Assembly (NCBI GenBank): GCA_036377055.1 | Contig: DASUZD010000289.1 | Span: forward strand, 1-24,950 | DNA length: 24,950 bases | DNA from: DASUZD01 sp036377055 | Lineage (GTDB): Bacteria > Actinomycetota > Thermoleophilia > Gaiellales > Gaiellaceae | Direction: 5' to 3' | Part shown: piece by piece, positions 1-8,165 of the stretch | Layout of the letters: every line of letters begins with the position of its first letter | How positions within the stretch are numbered: position 1 is the first letter of the stretch | Notes under the pieces: generated by a model | The model's input: only the letters and a program-made list of their open reading frames with translations | The model's database searches: none | Told to the model about the DNA's origin: nothing | Made by a program: the position numbers and the translations under genes

Positions 1-1
1 G

Positions 2-547
2 CTCCGGAACGCGACTGCGTACGGCGTCTCGCCGCGCCTGCGGCTCGACGTCGTCCTGAACAACCTCGTCGGCTGGGCGTTCACGACCGGCCGCATCCGG
101 CTCCTCTCCGACGGCAGCTCGTGGCGGCCGATCGTCCACGTTCGCGACATCGGCCGCGCAGTCCTGGGCGCGCTCGCGGCGCCGCGGGAGCTCGTGCACG
201 ACCGCGCCTACAACGTCGGCGCGACGGCCGAGAACTACCAGATCCGCGACCTCGCACAGCTCGTCCACGAGGTGCTGCCGGAGTGCGAGGTCGAGATGGC
301 CGAGGGTGCGTCGCCCGACCCGCGCAGCTACCGCGTCGACTTCAGCCGCTTCGAGGCGGCGTTCCCCGACCACCGCGCCGAATGGACGGCGCGAGCGGGG
401 ACGCAGGAGCTCGCCGACGCGTACCGCGAGGTGGGCCTGACGTGGGACGACTTCGACGGCCCTCGCTACACGCGGCTCAAGCGGCTCCGCGCGCTGATCG
501 ACGAGGGGAAGCTCGACGGGAGCCTCCGCGCCCGGGAGCCGGCGTGA
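2..547 (+). CDS. NAD-dependent epimerase/dehydratase, C-terminal part (5' end outside window)
   Basis: The frame is open from the first bases of the window to a TGA at 545-547, giving about 181 C-terminal residues. The visible part fits the substrate-binding half of an extended short-chain dehydrogenase/epimerase acting on nucleotide sugars: a segment starting RNATAYGVSPRLRLD, then VLNNLVGWAF, the WRPIVHVRDIGRA stretch typical of these enzymes, and YNVGATAENYQIRDLA. The Rossmann glycine motif and the YxxxK catalytic pair lie upstream and cannot be checked. The stop overlaps the GTG of the next gene (GTGA, 544-547), so the two are probably translationally coupled. Its likely role is making an activated sugar for the glycan cluster that follows; the exact substrate cannot be read from this fragment. 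Confidence 0.85.
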   Translation, partial: LRNATAYGVSPRLRLDVVLNNLVGWAFTTGRIRLLSDGSSWRPIVHVRDIGRAVLGALAAPRELVHDRAYNVGATAENYQIRDLAQLVHEVLPECEVEMAEGASPDPRSYRVDFSRFEAAFPDHRAEWTARAGTQELADAYREVGLTWDDFDGPRYTRLKRLRALIDEGKLDGSLRAREPA

Positions 548-1089
548 TCTTCACCGAGACGCGCCTCGCGGGCGCGTTCACCATCGACGTCGAGCCGCAC
601 GAGGACGAGCGCGGCTTCTTCGCGCGCGTCTGGGACGGCCAGGAGCTCGCGGCGCACGGCCTCGAGACGCGCGTCGTCCAGTCGAGCATCGCCTACAACC
701 ACGCGGCGGGAACGTTCCGCGGCCTGCACTACCAGGAGCCGCCCTTCGCCGAGACGAAGCTCGTCCGCTGCACCGCCGGCGCGATCTGGGACGTCGTCGT
801 CGACCTCCGACACGCGTCGCCGACGTTCCTCGAGTGGGTCGCCGTCGAGCTCACCGCCGAGAACCACCGGACGCTGTACGTGCCGGAGGAGTTCGCGCAC
901 GGCTACCAGACGCTCACTGACCGGACGGAGGTCTGGTACCAGATGTCGGCGCCGTACGCGCCCGACGCCGCGCGCGGGTTGCGCTGGGACGACCCGCGGC
1001 TCGGCATCGATTGGCCCACTGCCGAACGAATCGTGATCTCGGAGCGCGATCTGGCGTGGCCGGACGTCAACCATGCGCTCGCCCTGTAG
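544..1089 (+). CDS. dTDP-4-dehydrorhamnose 3,5-epimerase family protein (RmlC-like cupin)
   Basis: The product has 181 residues, the usual RmlC size. It carries the family signatures: ERGFFARVW near residue 23, FRGLHYQ with the expected catalytic His62, WDVVVDLR with acidic residues 83 and 88, and PEEFAHGYQTL at 114-124. WYQMSAPYAP at 131-140 supplies Tyr138, in the region of the catalytic tyrosine. Family members epimerise C3 and C5 of a dTDP-4-keto-hexose in the cytosol. Some relatives epimerise one carbon only, so the dTDP-rhamnose assignment is not certain; no rmlA, rmlB or rmlD is visible here. The GTG start at 544 was chosen because it gives the canonical N-terminus IFTETRLAG and the 4-bp overlap with the upstream epimerase. 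The in-frame open stretch from 121 is a shadow. Confidence 0.88.
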   Translation: MIFTETRLAGAFTIDVEPHEDERGFFARVWDGQELAAHGLETRVVQSSIAYNHAAGTFRGLHYQEPPFAETKLVRCTAGAIWDVVVDLRHASPTFLEWVAVELTAENHRTLYVPEEFAHGYQTLTDRTEVWYQMSAPYAPDAARGLRWDDPRLGIDWPTAERIVISERDLAWPDVNHALAL

Positions 1090-1104
1090 AGCTACCTTGT
1101 CAGC

Positions 1105-2610
1105 ATGCGGCCCGCGCTCCGAGCGCGAATCGGCTCGAACGTCGCCGTCGGCACGCTGCTCGGGGTCCTCACGGCGCTGCTCTTCGCGCCCGCGTTCGCG
1201 GGTGCGGGCTCCGAGTTCGACGAAGGGATCCTCGTCGCGTTCCCGACGCGCGTCCTCCAGGGCGACCTCCCGTACCGGGACTTCGAGACCTTCTACGGGC
1301 CGGCGGAGCCGTTCGTCGCGGCGGCCGTCTTCCGCGTCTTCGGCTCGACGCTCGGCGCCGAGCGCGCGATCGGGTTCGCGTTCCGGCTGCTCGCCGTTCT
1401 GGCCGCGTTCGCGCTGCTCCTCCCGTGGGGTCGTACAGCCTCCTTCGCCGGCGGGATCGTCGCGGCCTGTGTCGCGGCCGCCGGGGGAGTCACGTTCGGA
1501 AGCGACATCGCGGCCCAGGCGCTCGCGATCGCCGCGGTCGCGCTCGCGTGGCGGGCCGGTCGGGGGAGTCCGTGGCTCCTCGCCGCCGCAGGGTTCGTCG
1601 CCGGCCTCGCGGGTCTGTTCCGGGCCGAGCTTGCGGTGGTCACCGTCCTCGCGCTCGTGCCAATCCTCCTCGCGCGGCGCAGGCGGTCGCTCGTGCTCGG
1701 CGCCGTCGGCTTCGTCGTCGTGCTGTCGCCGTACGTGCCGCTCGCGCTCGCGGCCGGGACGAGCCGGCTCGAGCGGAACTTCCACGACCTCGTCGCGACC
1801 GGCAGCGCGCGGCGACTGCCGATCACCGCTCACGGCGACCCGGGACACCTCCTCGCCGGCTTCGCCGTCGCCCTGGTCGTGCTCGCGCTCGCGGCGGCCG
1901 CGAGCCTGCGGCACGGCGAGCCGCGCGCGCCGCTCTTCTGCTCGATCACGCTGTTCGCAGGGCTCCAGCTCCCGTACGCGCTGTGGCGGGCCGACGCGCC
2001 GCACGTCGCGACCGCCGGGCTCCTCGCGTTCGCAGCGCTCCCGGCCGCCGCCTCCGAGCTCGTCCCGCGGCGCGCAGTCGCCGGCGCCTGGCTGGCGGGC
2101 GCAGCTGCCCTCGCGCTCTTCGCCGGCGTCCACTACGTCCGAGGCGGGATCTCACGCAACGCGAAGCTCGCCCTCGGCCGAACGCATGCCTCCGTCGTCT
2201 CCTACGACGGCCGGGACTTCAGGCTCGACGACGCGGCCGCTGCGCGAAGCCTCCAGCGCGCGATCGACGCGACGGCTCGCCTCGCGCCTCGAGGGGGCAG
2301 CCTCTTTGTCGGGCCGACCGACCTCCGCCGCACGGACGGGAACGACGTCTTCGTCTACTACCTCTTCCCGCACCTACGGCCCGCGTCGTTCTTCGTCGAG
2401 CTCGATCCGCCCGCGTCGAAGCGCTCGTCCGGGCTCGCCCGCGACCTCGGGCGCGCGGACGTCCTGCTGCTCGGCCGCCGGTGGAACCGCGAGACCGAGC
2501 CGAACGGCTCGCGCCGGTTCGGCTCGAACGCGCCGAATCTGGTGGTGCGCCGGCTCTTCTGCCGCCGGGCCGGGTTCGGCGGCTACGAAGTCCTCACGCG
2601 CTGCCGCTGA
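1105..2610 (+). CDS. polytopic membrane protein, GT-C/PMT-like glycosyltransferase candidate
   Basis: The product has 501 residues, with a run of hydrophobic helices over roughly residues 10-330 and a soluble C-terminal tail of about 150 residues. The first extracytoplasmic loop has FDEGILVAFPTRVLQGDLPY followed by RDFETFYGP. An acidic DE pair in the first loop followed by an aromatic FYGP stretch is typical of GT-C (PMT/ArnT-like) transferases, which use polyprenyl-phosphate sugars. The later part (RRWNRETEPNGS) may be an extracytoplasmic domain. The ATG at 1105 lies 15 bp after the rmlC-like stop and 19 bp separate its TGA from the next gene, so it is an operon member. No clear Shine-Dalgarno is seen. 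Enzyme activity is inferred from fold-like features only. Confidence 0.75.
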   Translation: MRPALRARIGSNVAVGTLLGVLTALLFAPAFAGAGSEFDEGILVAFPTRVLQGDLPYRDFETFYGPAEPFVAAAVFRVFGSTLGAERAIGFAFRLLAVLAAFALLLPWGRTASFAGGIVAACVAAAGGVTFGSDIAAQALAIAAVALAWRAGRGSPWLLAAAGFVAGLAGLFRAELAVVTVLALVPILLARRRRSLVLGAVGFVVVLSPYVPLALAAGTSRLERNFHDLVATGSARRLPITAHGDPGHLLAGFAVALVVLALAAAASLRHGEPRAPLFCSITLFAGLQLPYALWRADAPHVATAGLLAFAALPAAASELVPRRAVAGAWLAGAAALALFAGVHYVRGGISRNAKLALGRTHASVVSYDGRDFRLDDAAAARSLQRAIDATARLAPRGGSLFVGPTDLRRTDGNDVFVYYLFPHLRPASFFVELDPPASKRSSGLARDLGRADVLLLGRRWNRETEPNGSRRFGSNAPNLVVRRLFCRRAGFGGYEVLTRCR

Positions 2611-2629
2611 GCGCACGTACGCTCCGTCG

Positions 2630-3799
2630 ATGCGGGTCTTGCTGGTCAACGCGCACGGGTCGGACCTCGGCCACGGCGGTGCGGAGAAGTACGTCAGGGA
2701 GCTCGCGGTGGGCCTCGAGCGCCGCGGACACGACGCCGAGCTCTTGAGCGCCTTCCCGCCGCGGGTCGACGCGTCGGGCGGGAAGACGATCGTCTTGCAC
2801 GCGACCGACTGGCGCGACGACAGCGTCCGCAGGGTCAGGAATCACCTGGGCGACCTCGTCGCGAGGCCGACGGCGCGTCTGCGGGACGCGGTCGCCGCCG
2901 CACGACCGGACATCGTCCACACGAACAACCTGCCGGGGATCACGACCGCGGTCTGGGAGGTCTGCCGGCGGCTCGACATCCCGGTCGTGCACACGATCCA
3001 CGACTACTACCTGCTGTGCCCGCGCGTGACGCTCCAGCGGAAGGACGGCACGCCGTGCTGCCCGCATTCGGCGTACTGCGCGGTGCGGCGCGGGCGGCTC
3101 GGCCGCTGGTGTGCCGGCGTGCACGAAGTGATCGCCGTCTCCGACCACGTTCGCCGCCGTCACGAGGGGTTGTTCGAGGACGCGAGGTTCCACGTCGTGC
3201 GGATCCCGATCGCTCCCTTCTCGACCGAGGCCCTGCCGCCGCCGCGGACGCCGCCGCGAACGGTCGGCTTTCTCGGCGCGCTCGGCCTGGTCAAGGGGAT
3301 CGAGGACCTCGTCGCTGCGGCGCCTCGGCTCGCCGACCTCGGCCTCGCTCTCCAGGTCGCCGGCGAGGGCCGGCTCCGGCCGCTCGTCGAGGCGGCCGCG
3401 TCGCGCGGCGAGCTTCGGTACGCCGGCGTCGTTCACGGCCAAGAGAAGGTCCGCTTCGTGGAGTCGACGGATCTCGCGATCCTGCCGTCGACGTGGGAAG
3501 AGCCCGGCGCCCCGCCGTACGCGGTCGCCGAATGGCTCGCCGCGTGCCGGCCGATCCTCGTCGCGCGGCGCGGCGGTCTAGACGAGGTCGCGCACCTGCT
3601 TCCCGGCGCCGTGGCGATGGACACTGGAGCCGACGGCATCGTCGCTGCCGCCCGAGCGATCACCGCCGAGGCTCCGTGGCGTGAGCTCCTCCGCTCGATT
3701 CCGCCGGCCGACGGCGCGGCGACCGAGCGCTGGGTCGACCGCCACGTGGAGGTCTACGAGCTGGCTGCGGCAGGCGGGACGGGGCTGCCTCGCTCCTGA
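2630..3799 (+). CDS. GT4-family glycosyltransferase
   Basis: The product has 389 residues with two Rossmann-like halves. The N-terminal half opens MRVLLVNAHGSDLGHGGAEK, the glycine-rich loop of GT-B enzymes, followed by VVHTIHDYYLLCPRV near residue 125. A short cysteine-bearing insert (TPCCPHSAYC) follows, as in many GT4 sugar transferases. The C-terminal half has VGFLGALGLVKGIEDL and the donor-binding EEPGAPPYAVAEWLA (E-x7-E type) near residue 289. It should transfer a sugar from a nucleotide donor on the cytoplasmic face during glycan assembly. ATG 2630 is chosen because the much longer in-frame open stretch upstream is a shadow of the membrane-protein gene. The last 46 bp overlap the convergent gene that ends at 3754. 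Confidence 0.9.
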   Translation: MRVLLVNAHGSDLGHGGAEKYVRELAVGLERRGHDAELLSAFPPRVDASGGKTIVLHATDWRDDSVRRVRNHLGDLVARPTARLRDAVAAARPDIVHTNNLPGITTAVWEVCRRLDIPVVHTIHDYYLLCPRVTLQRKDGTPCCPHSAYCAVRRGRLGRWCAGVHEVIAVSDHVRRRHEGLFEDARFHVVRIPIAPFSTEALPPPRTPPRTVGFLGALGLVKGIEDLVAAAPRLADLGLALQVAGEGRLRPLVEAAASRGELRYAGVVHGQEKVRFVESTDLAILPSTWEEPGAPPYAVAEWLAACRPILVARRGGLDEVAHLLPGAVAMDTGADGIVAAARAITAEAPWRELLRSIPPADGAATERWVDRHVEVYELAAAGGTGLPRS

Positions 3800-6252
3800 C
3801 CGACGAGCTGCTCGTACAGCCGCTCGTGCTCGTCCACGACCGCGTCCCAGCCGAGGTTCGCGTGCGCCCAGGCTCGTGCTGCGGCGCCGAGGCGACGCCG
3901 GAGCGCGGGATCGTCGAGCAGGCGCGCGATCTGATCCGCGAACTCCTCGTCGGTGTCCGCGAGGACGAGGTGCTCGCCGTCGGTCACCTGGAGGCCGGCG
4001 ACGGCGAGCGGGGAGGCGACGACCGCCTTGCCGGCCGCGAGCGCCTCCAGGACCTTCACGCGCATCCCGCGGCCGATGCGCAGCGGGGCGACGACGACCG
4101 CCGCCTGGGCGAAGTAGGGCGCCAGATCCGGCACGACGCCGGTGACGCTGACGTCGTCGGACCCTTCGAGGTCGCGCGGGGGGCGATCGCCGACGAGGAA
4201 GAGGCGCGCGTCGCCGCGGCGCGCGCGCACGAGCGGGAGGATGTCGCGGACGAGACGCTGGGCTGCGTCGCGGTTCGGCGCGTGGAGAAAGCTGCCGACG
4301 AACAGCACGACGGGCTCGTCCGAGGGGGCGGACTCCGGCCTCTCGACGAAGTCGGTCCCGAACGGGATCGTCACGATCGGCGTCGACCTGGCGGCCTCGG
4401 CCAGCGCGAGGCGGTCGTCGTCCGTGAAGACCACGACCGCGTCGACGCGCCTGAGGACAAGGCGCTCGAAGCTCCGCCACGCCCGGGCGTCGAGGCGGTG
4501 CACCAGCCGCCCCCACACGGGCTGCCAGCGGGCCCGCTCGGCCGCCGCGTCGGAGGCGGGGTCGGGCTCGACGAGGACGCGCGGCGCGGCCACCGACGAC
4601 AACGTGTCGAGGTAGCAGCCCATCACCGGGTACAGGATCAGGACGAGATCCGGCGGCCAGCGCTCGCCGAGCTCCTTCAGGGCATCGCGGAAGCCGTCGT
4701 CCATGACGTCGTCCGTCCACATCGGCCGCCCGCGGAGCAGGCCGGCGCGCGAGCGGAGCCGCCGAACGAGCCGCGAGCGGAGCGACCGGCCCTCGTCGCG
4801 CCGCGAGACGACCTTCACGACGTCGAGTCGCTCCTGGAGCCGCTCGCCGGCCGGAGGCTCCCAGCCGTTGCGCAGGCAGAGCAACGCGACGTCCATCCGG
4901 TCGGCGAGGCGTTCGAGCAGCTGGGCCGCGACGCGCGCGCCTCCGTGGGTCGCCTCGAGCGACGGGGTGAACGGCGCCAGCGCAAGCACTCGCAGCCGGG
5001 AGCCTCGCGGGTGGTCGCTCGGCTGTGGCGGCGGTGACGGCGATGGCCGGCTGGGGCGTCGGCGCACGAGAGCAAGGTAACCGACGGCGATGACGGCCTC
5101 GCTCGCGAGTCGCGAGCCCGCCAGCGCCGTCAGCGATCCGGCCACGGCAGCGAGAGGCCCGAGCACGGCGAGAATCGCCGCAGCGGCGGCCACCACGGGC
5201 ACCTGCTCGCGCTGGCGGCCGGCCCGGACGAGCGGAACCGTGAGGACGAAGGAGCTGAACCTCGTCGCGATCACGAGCGCGAGCAGGACGATCGCACCTC
5301 GCGCGTCGGCCACCTTCCGCCCGAGGAGGAACTCGAGGAACGGGTGGGCGAAGAACGCGAACGAGACGGCGAAGACGGCGCCGAGGCCGAGCCCGACGCC
5401 GGTCCACGCCCGGACGAGCCGTTCCTGGCGCTCCGGCGTGCGCCCGACGCCGCCGTAGAGCCCCCAGCTCACCGCCTCGGCGACGAGGAGAAGGCCCATC
5501 GCCGTGCGCAGCAGCGGGCCGTAGACGCCTGCCAGCGCGAAGCTGCCGACGAACCCGAGCGCGAGCAGCTCGATCTGGCCCTGCGCGACGGTCAGCACCG
5601 TGCCGGCCACGAACGGCGCCTGGGTGCGCACGACGCTCGCGGGCGCGATCTCCGTCTGCGCCAGCCGCCGGATGACGAGCGCCCTCGCGACGACGCCGAT
5701 GCTCCTCCCGACGAGGAGGCCGACGAGCGCGGCGGTGAGCGCCGCGTCCGACGCGACCACGAGCGCCAGCGTGACGAGCAGGACCACGCTCGCCTCGACG
5801 ATGGCGACAGCGCCTTCCCACCACAGCTCGCCGGCCGCGTTGATCACGCCGGAGTAGCCGTACGAGAGCGCGAGGACGATCGGGAGCGGGGCGACAATCA
5901 GGAAGCGCGCGTCGTGCCCGCCGAGGCCGGCGCCCCAGAGCACGACGTAGAGGAGCACGCCTGCGAACGCGGCCGCGAGCCTGACGCGGCGCGTTCCGCG
6001 CACCGGCGGCTCGGCCGTGCCGAAGTACGCGCGCGGCACGGAGAGCGTCGTCGCGAAGCCGATGTCCGCGACCGCTCCGCACGCGAAGCTCGCGGCCGAG
6101 GCGAGCGCGAGCTTGCCGACCTCGCCGATCGTGCTCTGGCGCGCGACGACGAGGAGCAGGACGAACTGCGTCGCGGGCGGGAGGAGCTTCGTCGTCGTTC
6201 CCCCGGCGAAGTGGAGGACGATGCTCCGGCGAACGCGCCGCTCCGCCTTCAC
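3754..6252 (-). CDS. flippase (MATE/Wzx-like) fused to GT4-type glycosyltransferase
   Basis: One uninterrupted frame of 832 residues. Residues 1 to about 400 are strongly hydrophobic, with some 10-12 membrane segments, and resemble polysaccharide-export flippases (FAGGTTTKLLPPATQFVLLL at the N-terminus; SWGLYGGVGRTPERQERLV in the middle). A proline/serine linker lies near 402-418 (RPSPSPPPQPSDHPRG). From about residue 420 a complete GT-B transferase follows: LRVLALAPFTPSLEATHGGA, VVLFVGSFLHAPNRDA and IGRGMRVKVLEALAAGKAVV. Flippases and glycosyltransferases are normally separate genes in surface-glycan loci, so this chain would tie lipid-linked glycan export to a sugar transfer step at the membrane. 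The start is GTG (6250-6252), only 14 bp from the divergent gene. The 3' end overlaps the convergent GT4 gene by 46 bp. A GTG inside the linker could allow separate expression of the transferase half. Confidence 0.85.
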   Translation of the reverse strand: MKAERRVRRSIVLHFAGGTTTKLLPPATQFVLLLVVARQSTIGEVGKLALASAASFACGAVADIGFATTLSVPRAYFGTAEPPVRGTRRVRLAAAFAGVLLYVVLWGAGLGGHDARFLIVAPLPIVLALSYGYSGVINAAGELWWEGAVAIVEASVVLLVTLALVVASDAALTAALVGLLVGRSIGVVARALVIRRLAQTEIAPASVVRTQAPFVAGTVLTVAQGQIELLALGFVGSFALAGVYGPLLRTAMGLLLVAEAVSWGLYGGVGRTPERQERLVRAWTGVGLGLGAVFAVSFAFFAHPFLEFLLGRKVADARGAIVLLALVIATRFSSFVLTVPLVRAGRQREQVPVVAAAAAILAVLGPLAAVAGSLTALAGSRLASEAVIAVGYLALVRRRPSRPSPSPPPQPSDHPRGSRLRVLALAPFTPSLEATHGGARVAAQLLERLADRMDVALLCLRNGWEPPAGERLQERLDVVKVVSRRDEGRSLRSRLVRRLRSRAGLLRGRPMWTDDVMDDGFRDALKELGERWPPDLVLILYPVMGCYLDTLSSVAAPRVLVEPDPASDAAAERARWQPVWGRLVHRLDARAWRSFERLVLRRVDAVVVFTDDDRLALAEAARSTPIVTIPFGTDFVERPESAPSDEPVVLFVGSFLHAPNRDAAQRLVRDILPLVRARRGDARLFLVGDRPPRDLEGSDDVSVTGVVPDLAPYFAQAAVVVAPLRIGRGMRVKVLEALAAGKAVVASPLAVAGLQVTDGEHLVLADTDEEFADQIARLLDDPALRRRLGAAARAWAHANLGWDAVVDEHERLYEQLVGQERGSPVPPAAASS

Positions 6253-6266
6253 GTCCGCCTTCTACA

Positions 6267-8165
6267 GTGCGCGTCGTGACGGAGGCCGAGCGAACGTCGA
6301 GCCGCGAGCTGATCGGGCCGCGCTGCCTTCGCTGCCTCGGCCAGGTCGTCCAGGCCGGGGCGGCGCTGACGTGCACCGCGTGCGGCGCCGCGTACGAGCC
6401 CGGACCTCGCGCCGGCACGATCGCGGTCGGGCGGCCGCAGTCGCGCTTCCGGCAGGAGCTCGACGCGGATGTCGTCTCGGTCCTCGAGCCATTGCTTGAC
6501 GGCCTCAGCGCGCCGGCGTGCACGGAACGCGCGATCGCGGGTCACGCGGAGCAAGCCGGGATCGAGGTCGGCAACCCGGTCTGGGAAGGCCGGTTCGACG
6601 TCGCCCGTGCGCTTCCGCAGGCGTCCGGCGTCGTGCTCGACCTCGGGTGCGGCTTCGGCACGAGCACGATCGCGCTCGCCCGCTCCGCGGCACACGTGCT
6701 CGCGCTCGATCCCTCGCCGACGCGCGTGCGGCTGACGGCCGCGCGGCTGCGGGCGGAGGGGCTGCGCAACGCGACGGTGATCCAGGCCGACGGCCTCGAG
6801 CTTCCGCTCGCGAACGAGGTCTGCGACCTCGTCACCGTCGTCGGCGTGCTCGAGTGGCTCAGCCTCGGCTCGTCCGACCCGCTGCGGACGCAGCGACACG
6901 TGCTGAGCGAGGTCGCCCGTGTCCTGCGGCCGGGCGGCGTGCTGCTCCTCGGGATCGAGAACCGCTATGGCGCGCAGTACTTCGGCGGCTTTCCCGAGGA
7001 GCACGTCGAGCTGCGCTTCGTCTCGCTCTTGCCGCGCAGGCTCGGAGACGTCTACGCGCGCCTGGCCGGGCGCGGCCGCGTCACCACGTACACCCATTCG
7101 CGGCGTGCGCTCCTCGGGCTCCTGGAAGAGGCGGGTCTCCACGCGCGGCTCGGCCTGGCGCTCCCCTCGTACGGACAACCGCAGCTCGTCTTCGACGAGG
7201 AGGCCTTCCGACCTGCGTGGGACTTCTACCTGCGGCACGTCTTCCACTACTCGTCTCCCGCGCGGCGCTCCGTCGCAGCGCTGGCGCGGCGCTCCCCGCC
7301 CGCCGGGGGCGCCGTCGCGCCGGGGTTCTTCGCGCTGGCGCGGAAGGGCGCGGCGCCCGATCCCCTGCCGACGATCGTGACGGGCACGGCCGACTGCCGC
7401 GGCTCGGTCAAGACGATCGACTGGGACCGGCGCGAGATCGCGTTCCGCCCGCGCCTGGACCTGGACGCGGTCCGGAGCGAGCCGCTCGTGGACGGCTGGA
7501 ACGGCCGGCGCTGGCTCACTGCGCCGGTCCGCCGAAGCGAGCGCCGCCGACGCGAGCTGCACGTGCTCGAGGCCGCGCTGGGGTTGCTCGCGGAGCGGCC
7601 GACGAGATCCGCAGATCCTGCGTCTCTAGCCGAGGCGCGGGACGCCCTGGCGCAGCTCGCGCCACGTCTGCGCCCGGAGACCGTCGAGTGGCACCAGGCG
7701 GAGCTTGCGGCGCTCGAGGGCGGCGAGCCGCCTGCGGTGTACGAGCACGGCGACTTCGTCACCGGGAACCTCGTCGTCGGCGACGACGAGCAAATCGTCG
7801 TCCTGGACGCCTCGCGCGCGTGGGCGGCGCCGGGACGCGACTCGGTCGTGCTCGTGCTCGACGTCTTCGGGCTTCGCGCGGGCGCCAAGGCCACCGACGT
7901 CGACGCGGGATTAGGTGCGCTCACCCAGGCGGCGTTCGGCGGAGATCGTGCGGCGGCCGCCGCGGCCAGGCTGCTCGACGCGGAGCTCGCGCTGCGAGAG
8001 GACGTGCGGCGCGCCCTTCGGCTGAGCCTCGTCGCCGTCTTTCGGCACTACGGCGCGCGCGGCTCGCTCCACGGCGTGGATGCGTTCGCCGAGCGTGCCG
8101 CGAGCGGCGAGCTCCTGGGACTGCTCGAGCGCCTTCGCGCTCAACTTCCGGCCGGCAGGCCCTGA
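6267..8165 (+). CDS. zinc-ribbon / SAM methyltransferase / APH-like kinase fusion
   Basis: The product has 632 residues in three parts. Residues 20-39 form a CxxC-x12-CxxC zinc ribbon (C20, C23, C36, C39). Residues 120-345 are a class I methyltransferase: VVLDLGCGFGTS (motif I) near 122-133, ALDPSPTRV after it, then a VARVLRPGGVLLLGIENRYG stretch. Near 494 lies an aminoglycoside-phosphotransferase-like catalytic loop, HGDFVTGN, followed by VVLDAS, which supplies a metal-binding Asp. The kinase N-lobe region is short and weakly recognisable, so the ATP-binding part may be divergent. Among glycan-cluster proteins, a methyltransferase joined to a kinase recalls WbdD, which caps and ends O-antigen chains; that role here is inference. 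The start is GTG 6267, with GTG 6276 equally possible. The gene is divergent from the flippase fusion and its 3' end overlaps the next gene by 25 bp. Confidence 0.82.
   Translation: MRVVTEAERTSSRELIGPRCLRCLGQVVQAGAALTCTACGAAYEPGPRAGTIAVGRPQSRFRQELDADVVSVLEPLLDGLSAPACTERAIAGHAEQAGIEVGNPVWEGRFDVARALPQASGVVLDLGCGFGTSTIALARSAAHVLALDPSPTRVRLTAARLRAEGLRNATVIQADGLELPLANEVCDLVTVVGVLEWLSLGSSDPLRTQRHVLSEVARVLRPGGVLLLGIENRYGAQYFGGFPEEHVELRFVSLLPRRLGDVYARLAGRGRVTTYTHSRRALLGLLEEAGLHARLGLALPSYGQPQLVFDEEAFRPAWDFYLRHVFHYSSPARRSVAALARRSPPAGGAVAPGFFALARKGAAPDPLPTIVTGTADCRGSVKTIDWDRREIAFRPRLDLDAVRSEPLVDGWNGRRWLTAPVRRSERRRRELHVLEAALGLLAERPTRSADPASLAEARDALAQLAPRLRPETVEWHQAELAALEGGEPPAVYEHGDFVTGNLVVGDDEQIVVLDASRAWAAPGRDSVVLVLDVFGLRAGAKATDVDAGLGALTQAAFGGDRAAAAAARLLDAELALREDVRRALRLSLVAVFRHYGARGSLHGVDAFAERAASGELLGLLERLRAQLPAGRP

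Noticed and set aside
466..2133. A 555-codon open frame on the minus strand
   Set aside because: It is opposite the RmlC-like and GT-C-like genes. Its product is almost all Arg, Glu, Asp and Gly with no domain. It is a GC-driven shadow.
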